Source: Gordius sp. MW1 (taxonomy: Eukaryota > Nematomorpha > Gordioida > Gordea > Gordiidae). Taken from it: 64,000 bases of DNA. The translations under genes were made by a program, and so were the position numbers. The stretch covers positions 5,828,001 through 5,892,000 of the forward strand of contig OZ038532.1 in the NCBI GenBank assembly GCA_964036665.1. Reading direction: 5' to 3'. Position 1 is the first letter of the stretch; each line of letters begins with the position of its first letter. Below the pieces are notes generated by a model. The model was not told the origin of the DNA. It saw only the letters and a list, made by a program, of their open reading frames with translations, and ran no database searches. Of this stretch, positions 33,416 through 48,400 are shown one piece after another.

Positions 33416-36400
33416 GTAATTTTTTTGAGTATTTTAACAAACTCACTATACAAATATCATATAATGAATAAAAATTAGCTAAGCGTAGCCAGCATTGGAA
33501 TCACAGGGGTCAATAAGGATTTACATTTTTTTAAATTTTAGCCATAATTTCAACTAATTTCAACATTTTTTTGTTAGAGGGGGGCAGCCACGTTCCCTGC
33601 CCCCCCTGGCTACCCCCATGAAAATTAGCATGATATTTTTTTAGTATATTATCCATAAAGCACCAAAAATTAGGAAGGGGAAACTTAAATTAGCATCAAT
33701 TTGTTTGATGCCTGAGTCCTGAAATGTATATATTTTAACTACACTAGTCAACAAATAATAGTCTTGTTTAATCAACCGGGAAACGGTCAACATATCCTGA
33801 TAGAGTTATTTGTGGTGAACACAAACATGTTTTTCGGTTTTTTCCTATACGTCAAGTTTTTGAAATATTTAGATTCAAAGTTGCGAAAATGACCGTTTTT
33901 TCCCTTTTTTGGCGCTCTATAGGGCGAAATTGAATAGCCAAAATAAAAATAAACCTCTAAGTGGTAGAAAGAACCAACTAGAACATTAAAAAATGATTTT
34001 TTCCCCTATTTTTATTACTTTTTAATATATATCAAAAATGCCGCTTAGTCCCTATGCGAAATCGCGGCTTCCTTTGAGCTCCCCTACCTCTCTATCTAAT
34101 TGGCTTATATTAGAGAACTGCAAAGTAACTTTTTTCAACCCGAACCCGAAATCATTTTCAAATTTTCCACCCGGACCCGACCCGACCCGAAATCATTTTC
34201 AAATTTTCTACCCTAACCCGACCCGACCCGAAAAATTATTAAAACAAATTACTTTCGAGCGCAAAAATTGCTGTGTGTAAAATTAAATCGACAAATAAAA
34301 GTCATGATGATTTGTATTCATTAAAGGGGATGGTGAAGAAAAACTCATATTTATTTATCTATTTTTAGTTTCCTAATATTAAATAAACTGCTCATATGTT
34401 ATGTTATAGACTTGAGACAACTATTTAACATCCATTTATTGTTATTATGAAACCATTATTATATAGCTGATTATAATCAATATAGTAAATATGATGAAAT
34501 TTATAGTGACTGTTCAAATGTTTTAAGTTTGAAGTGCAATTTAAGATAAATTCATTTGATATGAAACTTAAAAATAGTTAGAAATTATTATAAAAAAAAT
34601 ATTATATAATTATAAATTTGCAAATGAAACATTTATAAAATTATAACTTACTTGTAATTTGGCTTTTGAATATGTATTATTTAAGATGATTCAAAAATAA
34701 AGTATATTATCATAAATAAAAAAAAAATTTAAATTAACGATGAGGATTAGCTAAAACTTCACGGTTAACAGGAAAAAAATTTAAAATATAACTTTATTGA
34801 AATAATTTACTTTTTAATAGTCAAATTAAAAACAGGAGTAATTTATGTAGTTTGAATTAGTGATTGGAATTAGCTAGCACTTCAGAGTTCGGAGTTTTTA
34901 AATTTAGAAAAAGAGGAAGAGAATTAAATGAATTAATGATCCAAATTAGTTGTAAATTTCGATAAAAACACTCTTTGTTAAGCAATTAACATTAATTAAA
35001 AAATAGGTCTCGCGTGTTTTTTACAATGTATAAATTATGGACCCGACTCTATAAATTTGACCCGACCCGACCCGAAATCATTTTCAAATTTTCCACCCGG
35101 GAACGAAATCATTTTTAAATTTTCTACCCGAACCCGACCCGAGGTCGGGTCACCCGTGCAGTTCTTTAGCTTATATGTTTATATAACACTATACCCTTAG
35201 TGCATGTGAATGATTGATGATGTGTGGTGGCAAGAGTAGTGGCTTAATCAGGATTTCTTTCAGAAAAAATGCTCCGGGGGGGGGGGGGGTATGTTCAACA
35301 TCCGGGGGGGGGGGGTAAAAATTTTTTTAATTGCTAAACCATTTTGTATAATATTTACTGATTTTTATTGGTGATATATAAATAGATACATACACGCATA
35401 ATCATTCAATAAATACATGTAATATTTTAACGGGCAAGTGTTCTCTTAAGAAAGTATGTTGTAAAGAGAACAGACAGAGCATAAAGCCCCACCTAAGGCT
35501 TCATCAAAAATTAGCCAACTGTATTTAGATGTCCATGAATTGTTAAGTCCGTTAAAGAAGGAGGAAGGTGTGCCTGTGCCGTCAACTGAGGTGTTTTGAG
35601 GGGAAAGAGGAAAGGTTGTCGATCAATTGTTACGTCGGTAGTCCGAGTTTATGTGGTTATTTATACTGCGGTTAGGTTGATAAAAGGTGTAAAGAAGGAT
35701 TTTATTTTATTAATATCACGCTGGACAATATACAGGAATTTTATTCAGTCCTTGATCAAAACAGGTAACGAAGCGCTTCAGCGGGAACAAGGTTTCAGGT
35801 AATATCGGTAAATACAATTGAAGGGGTAGAATCAGGAAAACGTTGGAGTAGCGGTTCGTGAGGTTATGGGGGAAAAAATAATAAAGGGCTTAATAGTGCC
35901 CTCTGACGTGGGAGAAATATTTTAATACCACTTAAAGAGTTTTAGATTTAGAGATTTGGTTTTTTAGAGTTTTCATAATTATGTAAAAGCTACATTTCCT
36001 GAAAATTTCATAGGATTTGCCTCAATACTTTTGGAGATATAAGCGTTTGGGGTCCTATAAACCCTATAAGGTCAATTAAGAAAGTTTTTTTTTATTTTTT
36101 ATCAATTTTTTTTTTATTTTTTACTTAAAAATAATAATTTAAGCATGTGTATAACATTTGGATCAATATCACTAGTTATATTTGTTTATAGAAAAATTTT
36201 CGTGCAATAGGTGTCAAAACCCTCTGTCTGTGTTGATCACTCTATAATATTTTGCGAAAATTGCAGCGAAAAATGCGAAAAAATGACCATTTTTTAGAGT
36301 CTTTTAATTTTTTACTATATAATCATTTTATCATGAATGCATGTTTTTTATATTATTCAAACCTTCTTTTAATAAAAAACATTTGATTTTTATATTTCTA

Positions 36401-39400
36401 CTAACAGTTTGGTCTCCATTACAAAAATAAAACATGTCATTTTAATTTTTATTCATTTTCTTTGTGTTTGGTAAATTGCATATAATTTTAGAATTACTAT
36501 TTATAATTAAGTTATTTTTTTTACAAACCTATTAGAGGCTTTAAGAAACTTATATTCAAAATTTGAGAAGTGTTACTCTATTGGTTTTAAAATTATAATC
36601 ATTTTAAGAATGGGGTTTTATAAACTCCATAAGTCGCTTCAGGGTTGGGATTTCTATAAGTACATTGGAGGGTTAAATGACATAATATCCATAAGGTTTT
36701 TTACCCTCCGGGGTTCGATGTTCCATTTGTTTGTTTCCTATCTTTTAAAAGGGGAATAACTATTAAAACAACCCCGACCTTATTTTAAACTCATCCCAAC
36801 TTATTTCCTAAGTCCTAACCCATTAATCTTAATGTTAATACCCGTCCGCATTCCCATCTTCCATACCCCCATACTAAACTATTCATCCAACTCCTTTCCC
36901 AGTACACTGATCTTAATGGCCACCTATGCTGAACATCCCCAACCTTAACTATGCCCAATAATCTTAACTTTTATCCCTACTAAAACATCATTCCCCCATT
37001 CTAATTTTGACAGCTACCACCTAGAGCATTCCCTTCTTTAGATATCTTGGTAATAAACAATTAAAAGTAGGCCTTAGTCCAAGGGTCGGCAACCTGTTTG
37101 TTCTTAAGGGCGCAATACTAAATTTGAAAATCACCGAGGGCGCATATTTTACAGATAATCAACTGGTATAAAAAGGCATTGAAAAAAATAGATTTTTTAT
37201 AACTTTATTTTGTGAATGTCATACATAATGAATGATACATATAATAGTGTGAAACTTGGGTGTCCATATTTTCAGCTAATTTCTTATAATTGGGGATATA
37301 TTTAGAGTTCCCGGTCAATTAACCAATTATCTAAATGTGAGTCAGTAAGCTTTGTTCGGTATTTTGATTTCAAATATTTGATATTTGAGAACAAAGACTC
37401 GCAATTGTATGTTGTTGCACGATATGAATAAATTTTAGCGCACATTATTTTATTCTTAGCTAGCAAATGCGATATTTTATACGACGCGACGCGATCGTTG
37501 CTGCTTTATGTTGTTGCAGTGGTTTAGTAAAAAAACTTTGCTGGTTACTTCTTAAAGATTTTTAACAAATACATTTTATCTTTTAATTTCAGAGTTCATT
37601 GGATAGTAACTATCAAAATTTGTATGAACGGTCTTAAAATGTCGTTCGTTATTACTTTTCTTGGGAATCGCAACACTATTATTACACAACAAACAAATAC
37701 ACTTCCCTTTGTAATCAACGAAACAATATAGATTCCCATTCATCGTTAAAATAATATGTTCTTTTCTTTTAATTTATCCATGAAGGGTTTTGAAGGAAAA
37801 GAATTATTTCGGATTACTTGGTAGTTTTAAATGCACGGTCTACGCGTGGTTTATTCGAAATACAATCACATACTAACAAAAAATACGTGCGTGTTATTAG
37901 ATACGCTTATATCATCCATTTACATTAGTCCATCGAGGGCGCATTAAAAATCGATCTGGGGCGCCATGGCGCCCGCGGGCGCCGCGTTGCCTATCCCTGC
38001 CTTAGTCTATCCCCTGTTATGCCATTCCCAACTTTTGATACATCTGTGCCTAACTCTCAAGGAGACAATAAATTAGAACTTTAAATACGCCCATTAATCA
38101 ATAATTAACTTTTCCTCGTAAGGCAGGTGCACTAAAGGGGTAGGTATTTAGGGTTCCGTGGGGATACTATATATAGGATGGTTTGAGTTTTAAATTTTGC
38201 TCATGTTTTTCACTTTCAGAGACTGAGCAATTAGTAGAGCTGCCAATACACTCATCTTTATCAATATATATTAATAAAATAAAAACAACTTGCATAATTT
38301 TAATTACCAGCATTTTTATCATAAGAAAAAGAAGAGACAGTTTTCCCCACTCCAGCAGAATTACAATTTTCATCTTGACCTAAAACATGAAAATATATAT
38401 AATACTTCTATATTAAAACCAAAATCTTTCTTGCCTCTTTCAGAGTTCATGTGAATTTTACTGCTGGAAGCAGATGAATCTGCCTTTAACTTATATATAT
38501 TTAAAATATCTAATGCTTAAAAATAATTACCACAATTTTCCATAGTAAGGGATAAAAAACTCGGGCCTTCGGCCCTCGTGGGAAGGGGGAGGGGAGAAGG
38601 GAAGGGGGGACGACTCATCTTTACTTCGTATAAATGTATCATATTTGCTATGCAATTTATGGGCGAGAAAGGTGGCAAGGGGCGAGAATGCCTATAGGGG
38701 GGTATTAAATGCCTAATGATTAATTAATTATTTATACAAATTTTCCATTTATAGGCAAAATGTAATATAGGCAAGGATTAGGGTTAGATTTAGTGTTTGC
38801 ATCTAGTTGCGTATTACATTAGTTTTTACGGCCTTTAGTGATTATGGGTCTAACAAACATTATATTATACAACATCACAATGTTAAAAATTTGCAGAATT
38901 GTTGGGAGAAATGTTAGTTGAATTTGAACAATTTTTAATTAAAAAAATCAAAAATTTGGCGAATGGTCATTTTTTCGCCATTGGTCAGTACCAACAGATA
39001 CTCTATAAGTCAATGATAGCCAAAAAAACGGGAAAAAAAAATTAGATGCTCACATTGGCCAATGGTCATTTTTTCCATTGGTCAGCAGCCAGCACACGGT
39101 AAAAATGGATATAAATTCATAAGAGTAAAAAAAACGAAAAAAAAATTTTCGAATTACATTTTGGCCAATGGTCATTATTTCCATTGGTCAGCAGCCAGGA
39201 CACGGTAAAAGTGGATATAAATTCATAATAGTCAAAAAAAACGAAAAAAAAATTTTCGAATCACATTTTGGCCAATGGTCATTTTATTCCATTGGTCAGC
39301 AGCCAGCGGACGGCCAAAAAGTCATAATAGCAATGGTAGGAACAGGAACAATCATAATAGTAAAAAAAAACGAAAAAAATAATTTCGATTCACATTTTGG

Positions 39401-42400
39401 CCAATGGTCATTTTTTCCATCGGTCAGGAGCCAGCGGACGGCCAAAAAGTCATAATAGCAATGGTATAACAGGAACAATCATAATAGTCAAAAAAAAACG
39501 AAAAAATAAACTCGGATTCACATTTTGGCCAATGGTCATTTTTTTTCATTGGTCAGCCGCCAGCGGACGGCCAAAAAGTCTTATTATCAATGATAGTAAC
39601 AAGAACAATCATAAGAGTCAAAAAAACTCCGGGATTCTAACCCAAAAACTAGTTGAATTGCATAGCAATTAAAAGTAAACAACTTTTATTTATGTTTATT
39701 ATATAATAAAATGAAACAATAATAGAACAAGCGGACGGCCAAAAAGTCATATTATCAATGGTAGTAACAGGAAAAATATATTAATTTAATTTAAAAAATA
39801 AAAAAAAAGCCCTCTCCGGGAATCGAACCAGCAATTCAGGACGTTCGCCGGGGTTCGAACCCACATTAATAGAGGCATAGGCTTTTGTAGGGGCACAGGG
39901 ACCCATATCAGTAGAGGCATAGGCCCTTGTAGTAGAGGGCATAGGGTAATTATAGCAATTAATATCAATGTTACCCATTTCAAAAACGAATAGATATACT
40001 TATGCATTAATTTAACATAGCAATTAAAACCCGACCCCGCCCGAAAGCGAGAGAGATAGAGATGAGGGGTGGGGCACCTCTTATGCACTAATTTAAAAAA
40101 TAACACAGCGAGGGAGATAGAGATGAGGGGTGGGGCACCTCTTTCTCATGCATTAATTTAAAAAATCGATAACCTAATATACCCAATGCAAATAGATAGG
40201 GATGGACGGACGGACGGACAACAAAAAACGAGCCCATAAATTGCATAGCAATTAAAACAAGAGTTTTTTTTTAATTCAGTCCCATCTTTACTTATTACAA
40301 CCAAACATATTCATGTCTTATTTTATATAAACACAAATACCTATACATAATTAAAATTATTCCAAATTAAATCACATTTACCATCTTTTTATTAGGCTTT
40401 TCCTTTTTACTAAAGTAGTGTAAAAGAGTACTTTTAAATTTACCAGACATCTGCAATTCAAAATAAGCATATTATATCAATAAAAAACAAACAATAGAAT
40501 CTATTAATTGCTATGCAATTTATGGGATCGTTTTTTGGTGTCCGTCCGTCGTCCGTCGTCCGTTACCCTCCCTATCTATTTGCATTGGGTATATTAGGTT
40601 ATCGCTTTTTTTAAATTAATGGATGAGAAAGAGGTGCCCCACCCCTCATCTCTATCTCCCTCGCTGTGTTATTTTTTGAATTAATGCATAAGAGGTGCCC
40701 CACCCCTCATCTCTATCTCTCTCGGTGTGTTATATATAAGATTTGTTAAATTATCTATTATATAATAAACATAAATAAAAGTTGTTTACTTTTAATTGCT
40801 ATGCAATTTAACTAGTTTTTGTTTTATATAATAAACATAGATAAAAGTTGTTTACTTTTAATGCTATGCAATTTAACTAGTTATATAATAAACATAAATA
40901 AATTGGTTATATAATAAATATAGATAAAAGTTGTTTACTTTTAATGCTATGCAATTTAACTAGTTATATAATAAACATAAATAAAAGTTGTTTACTTTTA
41001 ATTGCTATGCAATTTAACTAGTTTTGGGGTTGGAATCCCGGAGTTTTTTTTGACTCTTATGATTGTTCTTGTTACTATCATTGATAATAAGAATTTTTGG
41101 CCGTCCGCTGGCTGCTGACCAATGAAAAAAATGACCATTGGCCAAAATGTGAATCGAAATTATTTTTTTCGTTTTTTTTGACTATTATGATTGTTCCTGT
41201 TTCTACCATTGCTATTATGACTTTTTGGCCGTCCGCTGGCTGCTGACCAATGTTATATAATAAACATAAATAAAAGTTGTTTACTTTTAATTGCTATGCA
41301 ATTTAACTAGTTTTTGGGTTAGAATCCCGGAGTTTTTTTTGACTTTTATGATTGTTCTTGTTACTATCATTGATAATAAGACTTTTTGGCCGTCCGTTGG
41401 CTGCTGACCAATGAAAAAAATGACCATTGGCCAAAATGTGAATCCGAGTTTATTTTTTCGTTTTTTTTGACTATTATGATTGTTCCTGTTACTACCATTG
41501 CTATTATGACTTTTTGGCCGTCCGCTGGCTCCTGACCGATGGAAAAAAATGACCATTGGCCAAAATGTGAATCGAAATTATTTTTTTCGTTTTTTTTGAC
41601 TATTATGATTGTTCCTGTTCCTACCATTGCTATTATGACTTTTTGGCCGTCCGCTGGCTGCTGACCAATGAAATAAAATGACCATTGGCCAAAATGTGAT
41701 TCGAAAACTTTTATTTCGTTTTTTTTGACTATTATGAATTTATATCCACTTTTATTGTGTCCTGGCTGCTGACCAATGGAAAAAAATGACCATTGGCCAA
41801 AATGTGATTCGAAAATTTTTTTTTCGTTTTTTTTACTCTTGTGAATTTATATCCACTTTTACCGTGTGCTGGCTGCTGACCAATGGAAAAAAATGACCAT
41901 TGGCCAAAATGTGAATCCGAGTTTATTTTTTCGTTTTTTTTGACTATTATGATTGTTCCTGTTACTACCATTGCTATTATGACTTTTTGGCCGTCCGCTG
42001 GCTCCTGACCGATGGAAAAAATGACCATTGGCCAAAATGTGATTCGAAAATTTTTTTTTTCGTTTTTTTTTGACTTATGAATTTATATCCACTTTTACCG
42101 TGTCCTGGCTGCTTACCAATGAAAAAAAATGACCATTGGCTAAATTTTATATATAACCTAAAAATTTATTATAGATGGTCTAACAGACAGCCAACTATGT
42201 AATATATATTTTTAACCTTATAAATGCATATATATTTTTTTATTGGGTTAATATATTTCATTTAATTAGATTGTGATTTCATAGAAAACCTAAAAAGTAA
42301 TATTTAAAAAAATAATATAGGTATTAGATTCTAATTTACGATAAAATATATCGATAGAAACTAACACAAAATTCGAAACCTCCTTCAAAGGTATAAGCAT

Positions 42401-45400
42401 AGCCCGTTATTTCTAATTAAATTGAATCTACTATTAAACTCAAACACGAATTGTACTTTATTAGATGGCGCGCGTAAGTTTATATAATTAGTAAAATTTT
42501 TCTACGTGTCATAGATATTACACCGCACGTGTGGCAGGGAAATGTCCGATATTTTTAAAATGAAAAGGTATTTTAGGAATCTGAAAAGGTTATTTTACCC
42601 CCGGCCGCCCTGGGCACCTACGGGTAAAGTTTCGAGCGAATCGGGTTGGTAGTTTAAGAATTTAGCCCTTTTTTAAAACTAAAAAAAAAATTTTTTTTAA
42701 TTTTTTTTTTTACATTAAATTAATATTTTGTTTTTGTTAATACCATTGATAATATGACTTTTTGACCGTCCGCTGGCTACTGACCGACGAAATATATTGA
42801 TTTTCTAAACATAAAACACAACTTTATTATTTCATCATCTATATAAATAACATAATAACTTCTACTATTTTAAAGTTAGCATGGTATAGTGGTTATAGCG
42901 CAGGCTTGTGAACTGGATGTGTAGGGTTCAAGTCAGGGAGGGGACAAATTTTTTTTTTAATTTTTTTAAATTAAATTAATATTTGTTCATGTTAATACCA
43001 ATGATAATATGAATTTTTGACCGTCCGCTGGCTACTGACCAATAAAAAAATGACCATTAGCCAAATAAATCGAAATTTTTTTTCGTTTTTGAATTGGTTA
43101 ACATTGATAATTACCCTATGTCCTCCCCTACAAGGGCCTATAACTAATTAACTAATTATTTTGCATCTAATACCCCCTATAGGCATTCTCGCCCCTTCCC
43201 ACCTTTCTCGCCCATAAATTGCATAGCAAATATGCTACGTTTATACGGAGTATAGAAGAGTTCCCCCTTCCCCTCTTCCCTTCCCCTCTTCCCTTCCCCT
43301 ACTCCCCTTCCCTTCTCCCCCTTCCCACGAGGGCCGAAGGCCCGAGTTTTATTAATAATACCACTGGTCAACAAATAATGGACTTGTGAAATCAACCGGC
43401 AAACTGTTTGCAGATTCTGGTAGAGTTTTTCACGGTGAACACAAATATGTCTTTAATTTTATCCCTATACGTCAAGTTTTTTTGATATTCGCTATCAAAG
43501 TTGCCAAAAACGCGATTTTAGCGTTTTTCAAACGTCAATAACTTGCAAATTAGTGGGTAAAAATTTTGTTTAATAGATAATACGTAGATATAGGGGAGAG
43601 AAATGTATTCACATTTTTTTTATCCTAGCACTTTTACTTTTTAAATTATATACAAAATTAATTATCCCTATCTTTTACATTGATAAATTACACCAGACTT
43701 GAGGGCGCCCTCCCTTCTCTTCAACACTAGGAATTAAGTATGTAGTTGTTTGTGTTGCTGTTTATCACAGATGTTAAAAAATGATGTCTATGAATGATTT
43801 TCACCTGATTTGTAAAAAAAAATTAATTTCGCCATTTTTTTATTTTTTTTATTGACAAACTAAAATAATATTAAATTTCAATTTTGGCCTATTAATATAA
43901 TTTATGACTTCATGGTGGAACTTGAGTTCATGCTTCCTTTAATCAAAACTCTCCGGGGGGGGTATTTGAAATTGCCCGGAGGGGTAATACCCCCCCCCCC
44001 CCCCCCCCCCCCGGGCTCCCCCCTGAAAGAAACCCTGAGCTTAATAGAGCTGTTCCTACTACTACGCCTGTCATCCTCCCTCTCTACTAGAGTAATAGCT
44101 CGTATTAGATAACTGCATGGGTGACCCGGTCGGGTTCGGGTTGAAAATTTTGAAATGCTTTTGGATCGGTTCGGGTTAAAAATTTTAATATGCTTTCGGG
44201 TCGGGTCGGGTTGGATTTAAAGTGTCGGGTCAAGGGTTATGAATCATACATTGCAAATACACGGGACATATCTTTAAAAATAATGCTAATATGTATAATA
44301 TTTTTTAATAAATATTGAAATTTATAATTGAAGATCATTTATTAAGTTAATTAAAATTCCTTTTGTTTTTTTAAATCTGACTGTTTTAAATTGGACGTAA
44401 ATTTAAATTTGACTCGTGAAAGGTAAAATATATCAATCAACAAAATAATATTTATAAATTGTATTTAAATAGTGTGAAGTTATGTTTATTATTAATTTAA
44501 ACTACATAAATATATAAAACAAATAAGATTATGTTTATCGTATCCGGAGATACGAAGATATCTTCCCACACCCCCCCCCCCCCCCCATCTCATCTTATTC
44601 AAAAGTTAAGAGTTCAACACGCGGTACAACTCTTTTGATCTTACACGTTGTACACTCATAGCGTAGACCATTATTCTTTTACATTTAATTTCTAGTACGC
44701 GTATGTTATCCCCCCCCTGATTATACGTGTTTGTTATTTGTATCAATACGCATCAGTGATTTTAATATACGCGTGTTATCGCATTGATAATTTTGATATC
44801 GTACATTATTACAATTATTATAGTTTTTACGTCTTAGGTTGAATAAAATCTGTACTAAAGTCGATAAAAGTACTTTATATTGAGGCGGTGGAGACGTGTA
44901 ATCTTGTTGTCGACCGCCGGGGCATCACCCAATTTATTCGGTAGATTTATTTTAATTCCTTTAAATTCCCCCAATTAATTCCTAATAATTCTTCCCTCAA
45001 ATATTTGTAAATCGTGTTCCGCCCGGAATCTCTTTTTGTATTTATTCCGCGCCGCAGGAACTCGATATTTAGGAAATAATTTATACAGAAAAATTGATTT
45101 GGAATTCAAATTGCCGCCCCCCCCCCCCTTCTTCTGAATGGAATGGATAAAATTATTCGGATTAATTTGGAATTCAAATTGCCCCCCTTCCCCTTCTTCT
45201 GAATGGAATGGATAAAATTATCAAATATCGAGTTCCTGCGGCGCGGAATAAATACAAAAAGAGATTCCGGGCGGAACACGATTTACAAATATTTGAGGGA
45301 AGAATTATTAGGAATTAATTGGGGGAATTTAAAGGAATTAAAATAAATCTATCGAATAAATTGGGTGATGCCCCGGCGGTGGACAACAAGATTACACGTC

Positions 45401-48400
45401 TCCACCGCCTCAATATAAAGTACTTTTATCGACTTTAGTACATATTTTATTCAACCTAAGACGGAAAAACTATAATAATTGTAATAATGTACGATATCAA
45501 AATTATCAATGCGATAACACGCGTATATCAAAATCACTGATGCGTATTGATACAAATTACAAACACGTATAATCAGGGGGGGATAACATACGCGTACTAG
45601 AAATTAAATGTAAAAGAATAATGGTCTACGCTATGAGTGTACAACGTGTAAGATCAAAAGAGTTGTACCCGGTGTTGAACTCTTAACTTTTGAATAAGAT
45701 GGGATGGGGGGGGGTGTGGGAAGATATCTTCATCCTCGTATCTCCGGATACGATAATGTTTAAATTTATTAAATGATTTATTTGTAAAACTCTATATTTC
45801 AAATTGAATGTGACCAGATATTGTATGCTATCATATATATATATCTATAATAAATCATTATAATAAATTTGGTAATCAAAATCTGTGGAATTAATTATTT
45901 TTATAAATCACACTTTAATTTGTCGATTAAATTTTAAACACCCTCATGGCAGTAGCCAGGAAATTGAAATTAGAGGGGGGGGCATGGGCGTACCCAGGTT
46001 TTGAATTAGGGGGGGGGGGCAGATTAAATTTTTTTGCTTGACTATTTACAAATTTTCCTGCGACAAAAAAAAAGAAACTTGACTATTTAAAAATTTTCCT
46101 GCGACCAAAAAAAAAAAAGAAACTTGACTATTCAAAAATTTCCTGCCACCAAAAAAAAAATTAGGAACAGGAAATAAATGATCACTACACAAACACAATC
46201 GCAACTAGTAATCTAATCTCAAATTTAAATTTAATTTTACCAAAAATTTATGTGTAAATTTGCTAATAAGCATCTGTATTAATTTGAGTTAAGTTCAAAT
46301 AAGGGGGGGGGGGGCAAAATATAATTATAATTTTTAAGGGTTTTTGTATTGAATTTTTTTTTTAAATTAGGGGGAGGGGCTGCGCTTATGGGGGGGGGCA
46401 ATAATGATTTAGGGACCATTTTTTTAATTTTAGCCATAATTTGTCTAAGATTATTTGGATCTAGAGGGGGCCATCCTGCCGTCCCTGCCACCCCCTGGCC
46501 CCATGCAAACCGCAATTTTTCTTACTCTCGCGATACCAAAATTTGAAACACGTTCGAAAGGGATTCGCTTAAATTTTTTAACTCTTTCGGGTTCGGGTTG
46601 AAAATTTTAAAATGCATTCGGGTCGGGTTCGGGTTGAAATTTTTAAAATGATTTCGGGTTCGGGTTGAAATATTTAAAATGCTTTTAGGTCGGGTTCGGG
46701 TCAAAATTTTAAAAAGATTTTGGGTCGGGTCGGGTTCGGGTTGAAAAAAGTGACTTTGCAGTTCTCTAGCTCATATTAAGCCACTAATCTTGCACCCACC
46801 ACACATCATCAATCATTCACATGCACTAAGGGTATAATGTTATATAAGCTAAGCAAATAAAATAAGCCAATTAGATAGAGAAGGAGGGAGGCTCAAAGGA
46901 TGCCGCGATTTCGCCTTGGGACTAATTGAATATTCGATATATTGGAAAAAGTAAAAACAATAGGGGAAAAAATCATTTTTTAATGTTTTACACTAAGTTG
47001 ATTCTACCACTTAGAGTTTAAAATATTTTTAGCAATTTAATATCGCTCTATTGAGCGTCAAAAAGGTCAAAAACGGCCATTTTCGCAACTTTAAATTGAA
47101 ATATCTAAAAAAAACTTGACGATTAGGGAAAAAACGAAAAACATATTTGTGTTCACCACAAAAAACTCTTTCAGAATATGTTGACCGTTTCCTGGTTGAT
47201 TTTTTTTGTAGATTAGTGTTATTAGACAAATCCCAAATTTTTTGATGTCAATCTCCCCCACCAAAAAATTTATCCAAATCGTAGGTTTTTCCACAAAAGC
47301 AATGGTAGGGGTATGGGTAAAAATACATCTAAAACATTCTCCAAGATACCATTGAGACTTTTGACAAAAAATAATATTTTACAAACCGACCAAATTCTTG
47401 CTAATTGCTGAATTATACCAGATTACATATGAAAAAATTGTTTAATATCGCAAAACACTACTATTTTCCCCAAAAAATTTTTTACCCTAGAATAAAGCCC
47501 TGTAATATGAATATTTCGTCCCGAACCAGCCTGAGTTCTTGTCCCAGCCCGACCCGCAATCTTTTTAATTGCTATGCATTTTATGGGCTCGTTTTTTGGT
47601 TGTCCGTCGTCCGTTGTCCGTTGTCTACCCTCCCTATCTATTTGCATTGGGTATATTAGGTTATCGATTTTTGAAATTAATGCATGAGAGAGAGGTGCCC
47701 CACCCCTTATCTCTATCTCCCTCGCTCTGTTATTTTTTAATTTAATGCATAAGAGGTGCCCCACCCCTCATCTCTATCTCCCTCGCTTTCGGGCGGTGTC
47801 GGGTTTTAATTGCTACGTTAAATTAATGCATAAGTATATCTATTCGTTTATATATTTTTCCTGTTACTACCATTGATAATATGACTTTTTGGCCGTCCGC
47901 TTGTTCTATTATTGTTTCATTTTATTATATAATAAACATAAATAAAAGTTGTTTACTTTTAATTGCTATGCAATTTAACTAGTTTTTGGGTTAGATCCCG
48001 GAGTTTTTTTTGACTCTTATGATTGTTCTTGTTACTATCATTGATAATAAGACTTTTTGGCCGTCCGCTGGCTGCTGACCAATGAAAAAAATGACCATTG
48101 GCCAAAATGTGGATCCGAGTTTATTTTTTCGTTTTTTTTTTGACTATTATAATTGTTCCTGTTACTACCATTGCTATTATGACTTTTTGGTCGTCCGGTG
48201 GCTCCTGACCGATGGAAAAAATGACCATTGGCCAAAATGTGAATCGAAATTATTTTTTTCGTTTTTTTGACTATTATGATTGTTCCTGTTCCTACCATTG
48301 CTATTATGACTTTTTGACCGTCCGCTGGCTGCTGACCAATGGAATAAAATGACCATTGGCCAAAATGTGATTCGAAAATTTTTTTTTTCGTTTTTTTTGA

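Larger units (their letters stand above)
44106..46768 (-). mobile_element. hAT-type element (TAGAGAACTGCA ends), copy 2, with nested foldback element
   Basis: The left end TAGATAACTGCATGGGTGAC and right end GACTTTGCAGTTCTCTA match, in inverted order, the ends of the element at 34111. The flanks are GCTCGTAT and GCTCATAT (44098-44105, 46769-46776; 7 of 8 alike). At 2.66 kb it is longer than copy 1 because it holds the foldback element at 44536-45755 and GGCGTAGCC-type MITE material at about 45950-46505. Confidence 0.8.

Noticed and set aside
45789..46560. 78-codon minus-strand frame rich in proline (46279-46515)
   Set aside because: It arises from G-runs and MITE material inside the hAT-type element.
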